The position numbers and the translations under genes are program-made. Below, piece by piece: positions 14,230 to 20,321 of a stretch of 20,805 bases of DNA (positions are counted from its first letter, which is position 1; each line of letters opens with the position of its first letter). Where the stretch lies: the NCBI GenBank assembly GCA_964648365.1, contig CAZYLK010000100.1:1-20805 (forward strand), read 5' to 3'. The notes beneath the pieces are model-generated. The model was given only the letters and a program-made list of their open reading frames with translations, had not been told where the DNA came from and ran no database searches. This DNA is from SURF-32 sp964648365 (lineage in GTDB: Bacteria; Planctomycetota; Phycisphaerae; UBA1845).

Positions 14230-14271
14230 CCCTTGATTTCAGCTTTCCGCCCCAGAATTCTTAACTTCGAT

Positions 14272-14300
14272 TTGACACCTAACAAAACCCGAATTATATT
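14272..14300 (+). promoter_or_regulatory. Strong rightward sigma-70 promoter
   Basis: TTGACA (14272-14277), 17-base spacer, TATATT (14295-14300). Perfect -35, one mismatch in -10, ideal spacing. Expected start near 14307, feeding the folded leader and the small gene at 14440. Confidence 0.72.
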
Positions 14301-14320
14301 GGACAGAGAGATTCGGGCAA
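14293..14320 (-). promoter_or_regulatory. Leftward promoter overlapping the rightward one
   Basis: On the minus strand the -10 is TATAAT (14298-14293) and the -35 TTGCCC (14320-14315) with a 16-base spacer. The -10 elements of the two promoters overlap on opposite strands. It would drive the gene at 13447-14184 through the hairpin at 14198-14229. Confidence 0.5.
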
Positions 14321-14414
14321 AGCTCCACACGTCCAGCCCGAATGCCGCCTCAAAACTCGCTCCGCGGACGGCCACGGAATCGCGTCGTCAGGGAGGATGA
14401 CACCGCGGAGCGAG
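14311..14414 (+). ncRNA. Structured 5' leader of the rightward transcript
   Basis: ATTCGGGC (14311-14318) pairs with GCCCGAAT (14336-14343). CTCGCTCCGCGG (14356-14367) pairs perfectly over 12 bases with CCGCGGAGCGAG (14403-14414). Inside that helix GTCGTC and GATGAC form a further short stem around the GGGAG segment. The element begins within about 5 bases of the predicted transcription start and ends 14 bases before a GGAGG ribosome binding site, so it is either a translation-controlling leader or a stable small RNA. No known riboswitch class was recognised. Confidence 0.5.
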
Positions 14415-14439
14415 CCCTGGAAGGGCCGGAGGCCTGATC

Positions 14440-14661
14440 GTGCCGTTACAACTCTCTTCGCCCGTTTTGCCGGAAATCCGGCAAATGCCCGTCAACGCGC
14501 CCCAGATGCGTGTCGTTCAGATCATGCGGCGGATGCCGCTTGAAAACCAGTTGCGCTGCGTGCGACTCATTACCCGGTTCGCCGCTTACCTGCCCGACCA
14601 CGGGCCAGTTCCTCACGCAGAGCTCGCTCTTCGGCCGCATCCGCGCGGCGATCAGGCTTGA
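14440..14661 (+). CDS. Small protein antisense to the repressor 3' end
   Basis: 73 aa, GTG start with perfect GGAGG at 7-base spacing (14428-14432), downstream of the strong promoter and structured leader. Sequence MPLQLSSPVLPEIRQMPVN, then MRVVQIMRRMPLENQLRCVRLITRFAAYLP; mildly basic, no family recognised. About three quarters of the first 48 codons end in G or C, in line with real genes here. It runs into the 3' end of the leftward repressor gene, overlapping it by 92 bases. The translation signals support it; the lack of any known relative does not. Confidence 0.42.
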   Translation: MPLQLSSPVLPEIRQMPVNAPQMRVVQIMRRMPLENQLRCVRLITRFAAYLPDHGPVPHAELALRPHPRGDQA

Positions 14662-14863
14662 TCGGCCACCCGGCGTCATCGCCGAAGATGTCCTCGACCG
14701 ACACATTCAGGTAGCGGCACAGCGTCACTGCGTCAATGGCGTTGGGGACCTGCTCGCCCGCCAGCATGTTTGAAATGCGCTGCGGCGTCCATCCGCACGC
14801 CTTCGAGACCTTTGATTTGTTGTGGTCTCGCAGCAGGTCCTCCAGTTTGGTCACCCACGTCAT
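14570..14863 (-). CDS. XRE-type HTH repressor (c-like)
   Basis: 97 aa. HTH_XRE-like domain at residues 6-60: LEDLLRDHNKSKVSKACGWTPQRISNMLAGEQVPNAIDAVTLCRYLNVSVEDIFG, with the 'KVSKACGWTPQRISNML' helix-turn-helix and the typical 'L.VsvedLF' end. The C-terminal tail is charged (EERALREELARGRAGKRR). It lies on the opposite strand to the early operon, right before it, as phage immunity repressors do. Start: ATG at 14863 preceded by a G-rich site; a longer frame starting at 14893 would overlap the operator-like region. Probably keeps the prophage silent by binding the repeats at 14893-14918. Confidence 0.78.
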   Translation of the reverse strand: MTWVTKLEDLLRDHNKSKVSKACGWTPQRISNMLAGEQVPNAIDAVTLCRYLNVSVEDIFGDDAGWPIKPDRRADAAEERALREELARGRAGKRRTG

Positions 14864-14892
14864 ACCCCCCACTTTCCGACGCCCAGTGGCCA

Positions 14893-14918
14893 TTTTCTAC
14901 TTTTTTCACTTTTTCAAC
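14893..14918. promoter_or_regulatory. Operator-like tandem repeats in the switch region
   Basis: Three adjacent units TTTTCTAC, TTTTTTCAC and TTTTTCAAC with a period of 8-9 bases, between the divergent repressor and ribbon-helix-helix genes. They sit next to the -35 of the rightward promoter and are good candidates for the repressor or the ribbon-helix-helix protein. Confidence 0.45.
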
Positions 14919-14946
14919 TTGCATTTTCATTTATAGCTGCTATCTT
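14919..14946 (+). promoter_or_regulatory. Probable early promoter
   Basis: TTGCAT (14919-14924), 16-base spacer, TATCTT (14941-14946), in an AT-rich patch. The expected start falls at about 14953, next to the ATG at 14954, so the first early mRNA may be leaderless; no ribosome binding site is visible. Confidence 0.38.
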
Positions 14947-14953
14947 TCACGTA

Positions 14954-15124
14954 ATGCTGAAAGGCGTCAAAATCCCGGAAGAAGTCCACACGCAGGCGAA
15001 GGCCAAGGCTGACAAGCTCGGCATGAAGCTCGGAGCGTTCATCGCGATGGCCATTAAGTCATTCGATGCCCGCATCGAGATCGCGTCTCGCCCGCCGCGT
15101 GGTGCTCATAGCAAAGCCGGTTGA
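14954..15124 (+). CDS. Ribbon-helix-helix DNA-binding protein, Ner-like position
   Basis: 56 aa. MLKGVKIPEEVHTQAKAKAD, then KLGMKLGAFIAMAIKSFDARIE: a short N-terminal strand followed by two helices, the pattern of Arc/CopG-type ribbon-helix-helix repressors, where the strand pairs in a dimer and lies in the DNA major groove. First early gene opposite the repressor, the place of Ner/Cro in Mu-like phages, so it probably damps early or repressor transcription during lytic growth. The ATG at 14954 has no Shine-Dalgarno; the tail (RPPRGAHSKAG) is probably disordered. Confidence 0.72.
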   Translation: MLKGVKIPEEVHTQAKAKADKLGMKLGAFIAMAIKSFDARIEIASRPPRGAHSKAG

Positions 15125-15131
15125 GAGCAAC

Positions 15132-15338
15132 CGGCCCTGACGGTTCGCATCGTCGAAGTGTTCGGCGGGGCCGTCACAGTTGCAGACCGCGGTGCGGGAA
15201 AGCGTCACCTTCCCGGCACCGCGGGGTCTGGATTGATCCGCGGACAGCCGCGGTGTTCATAGCCCCGAGAGGGGCAGCGATACGGGATGCGGCGGGCGCT
15301 CTCCCCTGGCCCCCCAAGGCGGAAACCCGCCGCATCCC
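15132..15338 (+). ncRNA. Multi-hairpin structured RNA upstream of the tRNA
   Basis: Five hairpins occur in about 200 bases. P1: CGGCCC (15132-15137) with GGGCCG (15168-15173). P2: CAGAC, CGCGGTGC and GGGAA (15183-15200) with TTCCC, GCACCGCG and GTCTG (15210-15230), about 18 pairs with two bulges. P3: CCGCGG, ACAG, CCGCGG (15238-15253). P4: GCCCC, GAGA (a GNRA tetraloop), GGGGC (15262-15275). P5: GGGATGCGGCGGG (15284-15296) with CCCGCCGCATCCC (15326-15338), 13 perfect pairs. It is transcribed with the early operon and ends 4 bases before the tRNA. No known RNA class recognised; it may be a processed 5' leader or an independent RNA. Confidence 0.6.
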
Positions 15339-15342
15339 AGAC

Positions 15343-15415
15343 AGCGGGGTAGAGCAGCGTGTAGCTCGCTGGGCTCATAACCCGGAGGTCGTGGGTTCAA
15401 ATCCCACCCCCGCTA
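15343..15415 (+). tRNA. tRNA-Met(CAT), initiator (fMet)-like
   Basis: 73 bases, full cloverleaf. The acceptor AGCGGGG pairs with CCCCGCT (7 pairs). The D stem is GAGC/GCTC and the anticodon stem CTGGG/CCCGG with loop CTCATAA (anticodon CAT at 15376-15378). The variable loop is AGGTC; the T stem GTGGG/CCCAC has loop TTCAAAT; discriminator A. Initiator hallmarks: GGG/CCC at the base of the anticodon stem and an A11-U24 pair. Departures: position 1-72 is A-U, not the C-A mismatch of bacterial fMet tRNA, and the D loop (AGCGTGTA) is one base short and lacks the usual GG pair. No CCA is encoded. It could be functional, decaying or a mimic. Confidence 0.85.
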
Positions 15416-15431
15416 GTGTCAGCAACGTAGC

Positions 15432-15450
15432 ACGCCGCGGCGGGCGGCGT
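15432..15450 (+). other. Hairpin after the tRNA
   Basis: ACGCCGC, loop GGCGG, GCGGCGT: 7 perfect pairs, 16 bases after the tRNA end and 44 bases before the next start codon. No T tract follows. It may help 3' processing of the tRNA. Confidence 0.5.
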
Positions 15451-15494
15451 CGAGCGAAACGGAGTGCGACTTTTCGCCAGGGAACGGCGGGGCC

Positions 15495-16022
15495 ATGACC
15501 AACGAGATCGACGTGACACCCTACGACGCCACGCTCCTGGTGAAGGTCTGCAAGGAACGCGGAGTCACCGCTGAGGCACTCGCCAATCGCTCCGGCTACG
15601 ACGACAAGAGCATCTACCGCTACTTCGCCGGCGAGCGCACCATCCCCTCGACAGTCTTTCGGGCGGCCTTCGAACTCTCCCACGATCTGCGGCTATTGGG
15701 CCTCATCACCGGCACCGTGCCGATCGCCTACCAGGTCGCGCGATTCGCCCCGGCCGGCTGCCCCGGCAATGGCGGCGGTGCCCGCCCCGAGCCGGTCCGC
15801 ATCCCGCCGGTCGAGCAGCTCCTCTCCGAGACCTGTGACGCCCTGAAGCACGTCGCCGATGCCATCACCTACATGGAGAAGATCCTCCGCGACGGCCGGC
15901 TCGATGACACCGACCGCAACGCGGTGGACAAGTTCAAGCGCCACAGCGCCGACTCCCGCCGCCTGCTGGCGACGGTCGACGCGGCCCTCGAAGCGCACCT
16001 GGCGAAGGGAGGCGCGGCATGA
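15495..16022 (+). CDS. Phage CII-like HTH regulator
   Basis: 175 aa. N-terminal HTH at about residues 13-60 (LLVKVCKERGVTAEALANRSGYDDKSIYRYFAGERTIPS), followed by VFRAAFELSHDLRLLGLITG. This is the layout of the phage regulatory CII/CP76-type family. A Gly/Pro-rich linker (about 85-100) leads to a helical C-terminal domain (LLSETCDALKHVADAITYMEKIL, then VDKFKRHSADSRRLLATVDAALEAHL), probably for oligomerisation. First protein gene after the tRNA. Probably controls early transcription; its operator is unknown. The C-terminal ATGA overlaps the next gene. Confidence 0.75.
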   Translation: MTNEIDVTPYDATLLVKVCKERGVTAEALANRSGYDDKSIYRYFAGERTIPSTVFRAAFELSHDLRLLGLITGTVPIAYQVARFAPAGCPGNGGGARPEPVRIPPVEQLLSETCDALKHVADAITYMEKILRDGRLDDTDRNAVDKFKRHSADSRRLLATVDAALEAHLAKGGAA

Positions 16023-16264
16023 GGCGAATCGGTTGGGCAATACCAAACGAATACGCCCACCATCTGGGCGAGCTCTTCGAGAAAATCCCGAAGTCCGTGC
16101 TCGCCGCCGTCGCCGTCTCGTTCGCCGTCATGCTCCGGGACGAAGGCACCGACGATCTGCGCCTCGCAAACGCGAAGCACGACATCCTCAAGGAATGGTG
16201 GACGCTCCACGAAAACGGAATTGTGCCGCAGCGTCCGCCCGGCAAGAAAGGCAGTGCCGCGTGA
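16019..16264 (+). CDS. Small hypothetical early protein
   Basis: 81 aa: MRRIGWAIPNEYAHHLGELFEKIPKSVLAAVAVSFAVMLRDEG, then a helix LANAKHDILKEWWTLHENGIV. Helical and soluble; the segment VLAAVAVSFAVML is hydrophobic but embedded in an amphipathic helix. Family not recognised. Coupled at both ends by 4-base overlaps (ATGA before, GTGA after). Confidence 0.65.
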   Translation: MRRIGWAIPNEYAHHLGELFEKIPKSVLAAVAVSFAVMLRDEGTDDLRLANAKHDILKEWWTLHENGIVPQRPPGKKGSAA

Positions 16265-16776
16265 TCGACGCCATCAACGATACCGACATCATCCCGGCCC
16301 ACGTCGCACTGGACGAGCCGCACCGGATCATCCCCTGCTGGGCCTGCCGGCGAGAGCACACCGTGCGGCTCTCCGCCGTCGCATTCAACATCACCTGCGA
16401 GTGCGGCCGCTTCATTCACGTCTCTCCACCCGCCTCGTGTGGCGGGCTTCCACAGCCGCCCAGGGACGGCGCGGCGGCAAGCGACGGATCGCACTGTGGC
16501 ACCACGGTGTCACCGGCGGAGCCGGCCGCCGCGTCCGCCCCTGGTATTCTCGCCGACCTGCAGCAGGCCGGCCTCATCATCGACCGCGCCGCGTTTACGC
16601 TCGGCGCGAACAGCGGGCCTTTCCCGACCATCGACATCGCCCGGGCCGCCGATCAGCTGGAGCAGCTGGCCGCCCGGCTCAAGCAGACCATCTACCGGCG
16701 GGCCGTGTCCCGCCCCGAGCTTCCACTCGTGTGCAACGGCAACATCGAAACCATTCTCAAGGAGGCTCAATCGTGA
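16261..16776 (+). CDS. Zinc-ribbon-like early protein with repeat-derived linker
   Basis: 171 aa from a GTG overlapping the previous stop. Residues 26-51 hold a CxxC and a CxC (CWACRREHTV, then ITCECGRF), a likely zinc ribbon. Residues about 57-85 (PPASCGGLPQPPRDGAAASDGSHCG) are low in complexity and are encoded by two palindromes like those in non-coding DNA here. The C-terminal part is helical (GILADLQQAGLIIDRAAFTL, then ADQLEQLAARLKQTIYRRAVS). Function unknown; zinc ribbons in phage early genes often bind nucleic acid. Confidence 0.65.
   Translation: MIDAINDTDIIPAHVALDEPHRIIPCWACRREHTVRLSAVAFNITCECGRFIHVSPPASCGGLPQPPRDGAAASDGSHCGTTVSPAEPAAASAPGILADLQQAGLIIDRAAFTLGANSGPFPTIDIARAADQLEQLAARLKQTIYRRAVSRPELPLVCNGNIETILKEAQS
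16440..16513. repeat. Palindromes inside a coding region
   Basis: GGCGGGCT (16441-16448) with AGCCGCC (16454-16460), and GTGGCACC (16496-16503) with GGTGTCAC (16506-16513). The second resembles the core of palindrome 13116-13162 (shared GTGGCACC and CGGTGTC). Confidence 0.45.
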
Positions 16777-17039
16777 ACTGTCCAACGTGCAAGGAATTGA
16801 TCGGCGCCGATCAGGTCTCGGCGCTAACCCCGTGGGATGCCGTCAGCGACGACAAGGGCATCGTGCAATCTGTCGAGCGCAGTCAGTACCTCCATTGCGA
16901 CCATTGCGGCCTGTTCAAGTGCACCGAAAGCCACAACGGCCAGCGGAGTTTCGCCGGCCCACTCCATGACGCACGTGAGATCGCACGCGCCGAGCGCCTG
17001 ATCCCGGCCTGCAAGTTCGACCGCCGCATCCCGGCCTGA
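16773..17039 (+). CDS. Small protein with two CxxC zinc-binding pairs
   Basis: 88 aa. MNCPTCKELIGADQV, then LHCDHCGLFKCTESH: C3xxC6 and C42xxC45 are the likely zinc ligands. Start GTG overlaps the previous stop and has AAGGAGG upstream. The C-terminus is helical and basic (HDAREIARAERLIPACKFDRRI). It precedes the transposase gene by 7 bases. Function unknown; perhaps a nucleic-acid or protein adaptor in early replication. Confidence 0.7.
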   Translation: MNCPTCKELIGADQVSALTPWDAVSDDKGIVQSVERSQYLHCDHCGLFKCTESHNGQRSFAGPLHDAREIARAERLIPACKFDRRIPA

Positions 17040-17046
17040 CAAACAC

Positions 17047-19164
17047 ATGACACTCGCGATCGCCAACAACCAGCCGATGCCGAATGCGCCCGAGGGATGG
17101 ATTCCCATCAACCTCGCCGCCGCCAAGCTCGGCATCAACGTCGGCCATCTGCGCAACAAATGCAACGGCCGGCTCGGCGACCGGGGCCATGCCCGCAAGT
17201 TCGACGGCATCTGGCACATCCACGCCGCCGCCGACCCGCGGCTGCGCAGCGACGGCTCCACGGCCGGCCGCGACCTCACGCAGATCGCCGAGCTCCGCAA
17301 GGCCGGCGTGCGCCCCGCCTTCATCGAACTGGCCGAGGCCCGCCGCGAGATACTGCGCGAGCTCGATCGATTCCGGCTCAAGCACTCCAATCGCGCCCCG
17401 CGTGACGTGCTGGAGCTCTTCGCCGGCCACCTCTCTTCCGAAGGCCGCGTCGGCCCCGGCTGCCTGGTCAAGCGTGCCAGCGTAACGACACTCTACGGCT
17501 GGCTCGCCGCCTACAAGTCCGATGGCCTCGCCGGCCTGGTCCCCAGGTACGGCGACCGCGATGGCGGCAACGGCGGTCCCTCCATCGGCGAAGCGGCGTG
17601 GGGCCAGTTCCTGCGGTTGAAGATGACGCCCGGCGATCCGCCGATCCGAGACTGCTACCGCATCGTCGATGGGCTGTCCAAAGCAGAGCATGTCGGCGAT
17701 CCCGCGTGGGCCTGGCCTTGCTACAACACGGTGCGCGCCCGATTCAATCGCGACGTGCATCCCGCCGAGCGCGAACTCATCACCCACGGCCCCTACAAGA
17801 TGGAGGCCAACTGCATCCCGAAGATCGCCCGTTCGTTGGAGGACAAGGCCGCCGGCTCACACCTGTGCGGCGACGAGCGAGATCTCGACTTCATGATTCG
17901 CGTCCCCGGCCGGGAAGGTTGGCGGCGCGTGCGTGCCAAGTTGACGGCATGGATCGACGTGCGATCGCGCTTCATGGCCGGCTGGGTTCTCGGCGAGAGC
18001 GCCAACAGCGACACGATCCTCTCCGCATTCAAGATGGCCTGCGAGCAGCTTGGCACCATCCCGGACGAGATCACCGTCGACAATGGCCGCGACTATCGCA
18101 CCGTCGCCGGCCGCGCCCGCCGCCATCGCAAGTGGGATGAATTCGACAGTAAGCGCATGCACAGCGCCTTCGAGCGGCTGCACATCACCGAGGTAAACTT
18201 CGCCCTGGTCAAGCACCCCTGGTCCAAGATCATCGAAGACCACTTCGGCATCATGAAGGACCGGCTCGATCGGTATGTAGCTTCCTACTGGGGCGGGAAG
18301 CCGGATGAGCGCCCCTGGGATGCCCAGGACTGGACCAACCAGCACATCGAGCGTCTGCCGACGATGGAAGAGGCCCGCGACATGGTCGAAGCCTACTTCG
18401 CCGCCCGGCATGAGGAAGTCATCGCCGGCGATGGCATGTTCGGTCTTTCGCCGCGTCAGGCGCTCAAGCAGTACTTCACCACGTCGCCGCGCCCTGCGGC
18501 CCGCGAAGTTCTGGAACTTGCCTGCTGCCGAATGCATGGCCCCGTCAAAGTCGGACGCGACGGCATCCGATTCGCGAACATCCGCTACGGCACCCACGAC
18601 GTCGAGGTCTTCCGGCTGCAGGGCCAGCAGGTCTGGTTCCTCAGCGATCCAGTCCACGCTGACCGCGTCACGCTCTGCGACGACAAGGGCGTCCCGATCT
18701 GCGTGGCCTTCGCCGATCGCAACCTCGGCCAGACCACGGCCGAAGTCCGCGCCGCCGCCGCCATGAAGCAGCAGGCAAAGCGCATCCTCAAGAAGTTCCC
18801 CGAAGCCCGCTCTACCGACATCGCGACGACGGCCCAGCTCATCGCCCGCCAGCGCCGCAATGCCGCGAAGCTGGCACAGCCCGACGATGCCACGCTGCCG
18901 CCGCCGCCGACCCGCGAGTCCCTGCGGCTCGTCGGCCAGGAGATTCAGGCCGGCGCCGAGCGCATCCGCCGTGCCGCCGGCGGCGAGGCCATCAAGCGCC
19001 TGGCGGACATGAACGCCGGCGCCGATGCCCTCAACGAATACCGCTCGATTGACATTCGATCGCTCGACGCGGATGCCGAGAAGCCCGCGGACAGGAAGCC
19101 CGCGGGCCGAATTGATCTTCGCCGGCTCGCCGGCTCAACGGAGGACACCTTCGATGCACCCTGA
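17047..19164 (+). CDS. A: MuA-type DDE transposase
   Basis: 705 aa (MuA is 663). It joins phage ends to target DNA for integration and replicative transposition. N-terminal DNA-binding region: an HTH (PINLAAAKLGINVGHLRNKC) and a helical subdomain ending in SVTTLYGWLAAYKSDGLAGLVPRYGDRDG. The catalytic RNase H-like domain carries D276 (LCGDERDLDF), D345 (EITVDNGRDY) and E397 (KIIEDHFGIMKDRL), the DDE triad in order. A beta-barrel domain follows (VKVGRDGIRFANIRYG to VAFADRNLG), then a basic, helical C-terminus that in MuA contacts MuB and ClpX. The ATG start has no clear ribosome binding site. Overlaps gene B by 11 bases. Confidence 0.96.
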   Translation: MTLAIANNQPMPNAPEGWIPINLAAAKLGINVGHLRNKCNGRLGDRGHARKFDGIWHIHAAADPRLRSDGSTAGRDLTQIAELRKAGVRPAFIELAEARREILRELDRFRLKHSNRAPRDVLELFAGHLSSEGRVGPGCLVKRASVTTLYGWLAAYKSDGLAGLVPRYGDRDGGNGGPSIGEAAWGQFLRLKMTPGDPPIRDCYRIVDGLSKAEHVGDPAWAWPCYNTVRARFNRDVHPAERELITHGPYKMEANCIPKIARSLEDKAAGSHLCGDERDLDFMIRVPGREGWRRVRAKLTAWIDVRSRFMAGWVLGESANSDTILSAFKMACEQLGTIPDEITVDNGRDYRTVAGRARRHRKWDEFDSKRMHSAFERLHITEVNFALVKHPWSKIIEDHFGIMKDRLDRYVASYWGGKPDERPWDAQDWTNQHIERLPTMEEARDMVEAYFAARHEEVIAGDGMFGLSPRQALKQYFTTSPRPAAREVLELACCRMHGPVKVGRDGIRFANIRYGTHDVEVFRLQGQQVWFLSDPVHADRVTLCDDKGVPICVAFADRNLGQTTAEVRAAAAMKQQAKRILKKFPEARSTDIATTAQLIARQRRNAAKLAQPDDATLPPPPTRESLRLVGQEIQAGAERIRRAAGGEAIKRLADMNAGADALNEYRSIDIRSLDADAEKPADRKPAGRIDLRRLAGSTEDTFDAP

Positions 19165-20314
19165 AGATGCACTTCGACAGGATGCTCGGGTGGATGCAAG
19201 GATGCTCGACCCCACCAAACCAGTCACGGACGAACAACGCGCGGCCCTCATCGACGAGCTCAAGGCATACCGCGAGCGCAACCGCGTCGGCAAGCAGCCG
19301 ATCAGCTGGGCCAAGATCGCCGGCTACTGCGGCGTCGCCGCCACCGTCCTCAGCGAAGTGGTGAAGGGCACCTACAAGGGCGACACCGACCGCGTCCTCC
19401 GCCTCATCGATCAATTCCTCGCCCGCGAGGACCAGCAGAGCAAGCGCCCCAACATCCGCGACTTCGTCCGCATCAAGATCACCGAGCACATCGTCGCCGC
19501 CATCGGCCAGACCATCACGCGCCGCAGCATCGGCGTCATCACCGGCGAACCCGGCAGCGGCAAATCCAAGCACGCCGAATGGTTCCTCGGCCAGCACGAG
19601 GGCGCCGTCCTCATCACCGCCGACGACGCGGACAACGATGCCAAGTTCATCGTCGATGCCCTGCACAAGGCACTCAAGATCGGCACCTACTGCACCCACA
19701 CCCGCCAGAAGAAGCGCGAGATCGAGGAGTACCTCTCCAAGCACCTCAACACCGTCATCATCGTCGACGAATCGCAGAAGCTCACCAACGCCGCCCTCGA
19801 AATGCTGCGGGCGCTGCACGACAAGTCCGACCCCACCGGCCATCGCAACGTTCCCGTCATCCTCTTCGGTGATGAACACTTCTACAAAGTTGTGATGAAG
19901 AGTCGCGGCGGCGAACGCACGCCCTTCAGCCCGCAGATCACCAGCCGCATGTTCCCCGTCGTCTCGCTCGAACGCGATGCCCTCGACCGCGACGACGACG
20001 GCCAGGTCATCCCGGCGACGGCCTACACCGTCGCCGACATCGACCGGATTGTCCGGCAGCAGCGTTTGAAACTCGTGCGGTCCGACGCCCTGAAATTCGC
20101 GGTCAAGCTCGCGAACCTCTCCGGCTGGGGTCGCCTGCGCCTGGCCGCCCGCGTGCTGGAAATCGCCATCGACTACAAGCAAGGCCCGCAGGTCACGGTG
20201 GACGACATCCGCGCCAGCCTCGAACTCTTCCTCGGCCCGGATGATTCACGCCTGATCATCGACGAAATGAAGGAGCAGCAGAAGTCCGAGCGGCTCGCCG
20301 CCGCCGCGGGATGA
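19154..20314 (+). CDS. B: MuB-type AAA+ ATPase, target DNA activator
   Basis: 386 aa (MuB is 312). It binds target DNA as ATP-dependent filaments and directs the transposase to it, also giving target immunity. The N-terminal region has an HTH (ISWAKIAGYCGVAATVLSEVVKGTYKGDTDRVLRLIDQFL) at about 50-88. Then the AAA+ domain: Walker A GEPGSGKS (131-138), Walker B VIIVDE (201-206) and a possible sensor segment VPVILFGDEHF. The C-terminal helical domain ends in KEQQKSERLAAA. Start: ATG at 19154 with GGAGG 9 bases upstream, inside the transposase 3' end; an ATG at 19202 is an alternative. The order A then B is diagnostic of transposable phages. Confidence 0.93.
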   Translation: MHPEDALRQDARVDARMLDPTKPVTDEQRAALIDELKAYRERNRVGKQPISWAKIAGYCGVAATVLSEVVKGTYKGDTDRVLRLIDQFLAREDQQSKRPNIRDFVRIKITEHIVAAIGQTITRRSIGVITGEPGSGKSKHAEWFLGQHEGAVLITADDADNDAKFIVDALHKALKIGTYCTHTRQKKREIEEYLSKHLNTVIIVDESQKLTNAALEMLRALHDKSDPTGHRNVPVILFGDEHFYKVVMKSRGGERTPFSPQITSRMFPVVSLERDALDRDDDGQVIPATAYTVADIDRIVRQQRLKLVRSDALKFAVKLANLSGWGRLRLAARVLEIAIDYKQGPQVTVDDIRASLELFLGPDDSRLIIDEMKEQQKSERLAAAAG

Positions 20315-20321
20315 CACGGAT

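Noticed and set aside
14311..14414. Retron-type ncRNA (inverted repeats flanking a folded RNA)
   Set aside because: No reverse transcriptase is encoded nearby; the adjacent 245-residue gene shows no RT motif such as YADD.
12826..14450. Phage end (attL or attR) inside the central gap
   Set aside because: No transposase-binding repeat set or end signature was recognised, and the gene order is consistent with one phage with divergent modules.
15132..15338. RNase P RNA, tmRNA or group I/II intron
   Set aside because: None of the conserved core motifs was found, and the tRNA that follows is uninterrupted.
15121..15498. 125-residue rightward open frame covering the structured RNA and tRNA
   Set aside because: The end translates the tRNA itself (the familiar EVVGSNPTPA read-through), and the rest is made of stem sequences; no ribosome binding site.
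19031..20182. 383-residue leftward open frame, Val/Ala/Asp/Gly rich
   Set aside because: Antisense shadow of the MuB-type ATPase with biased composition.
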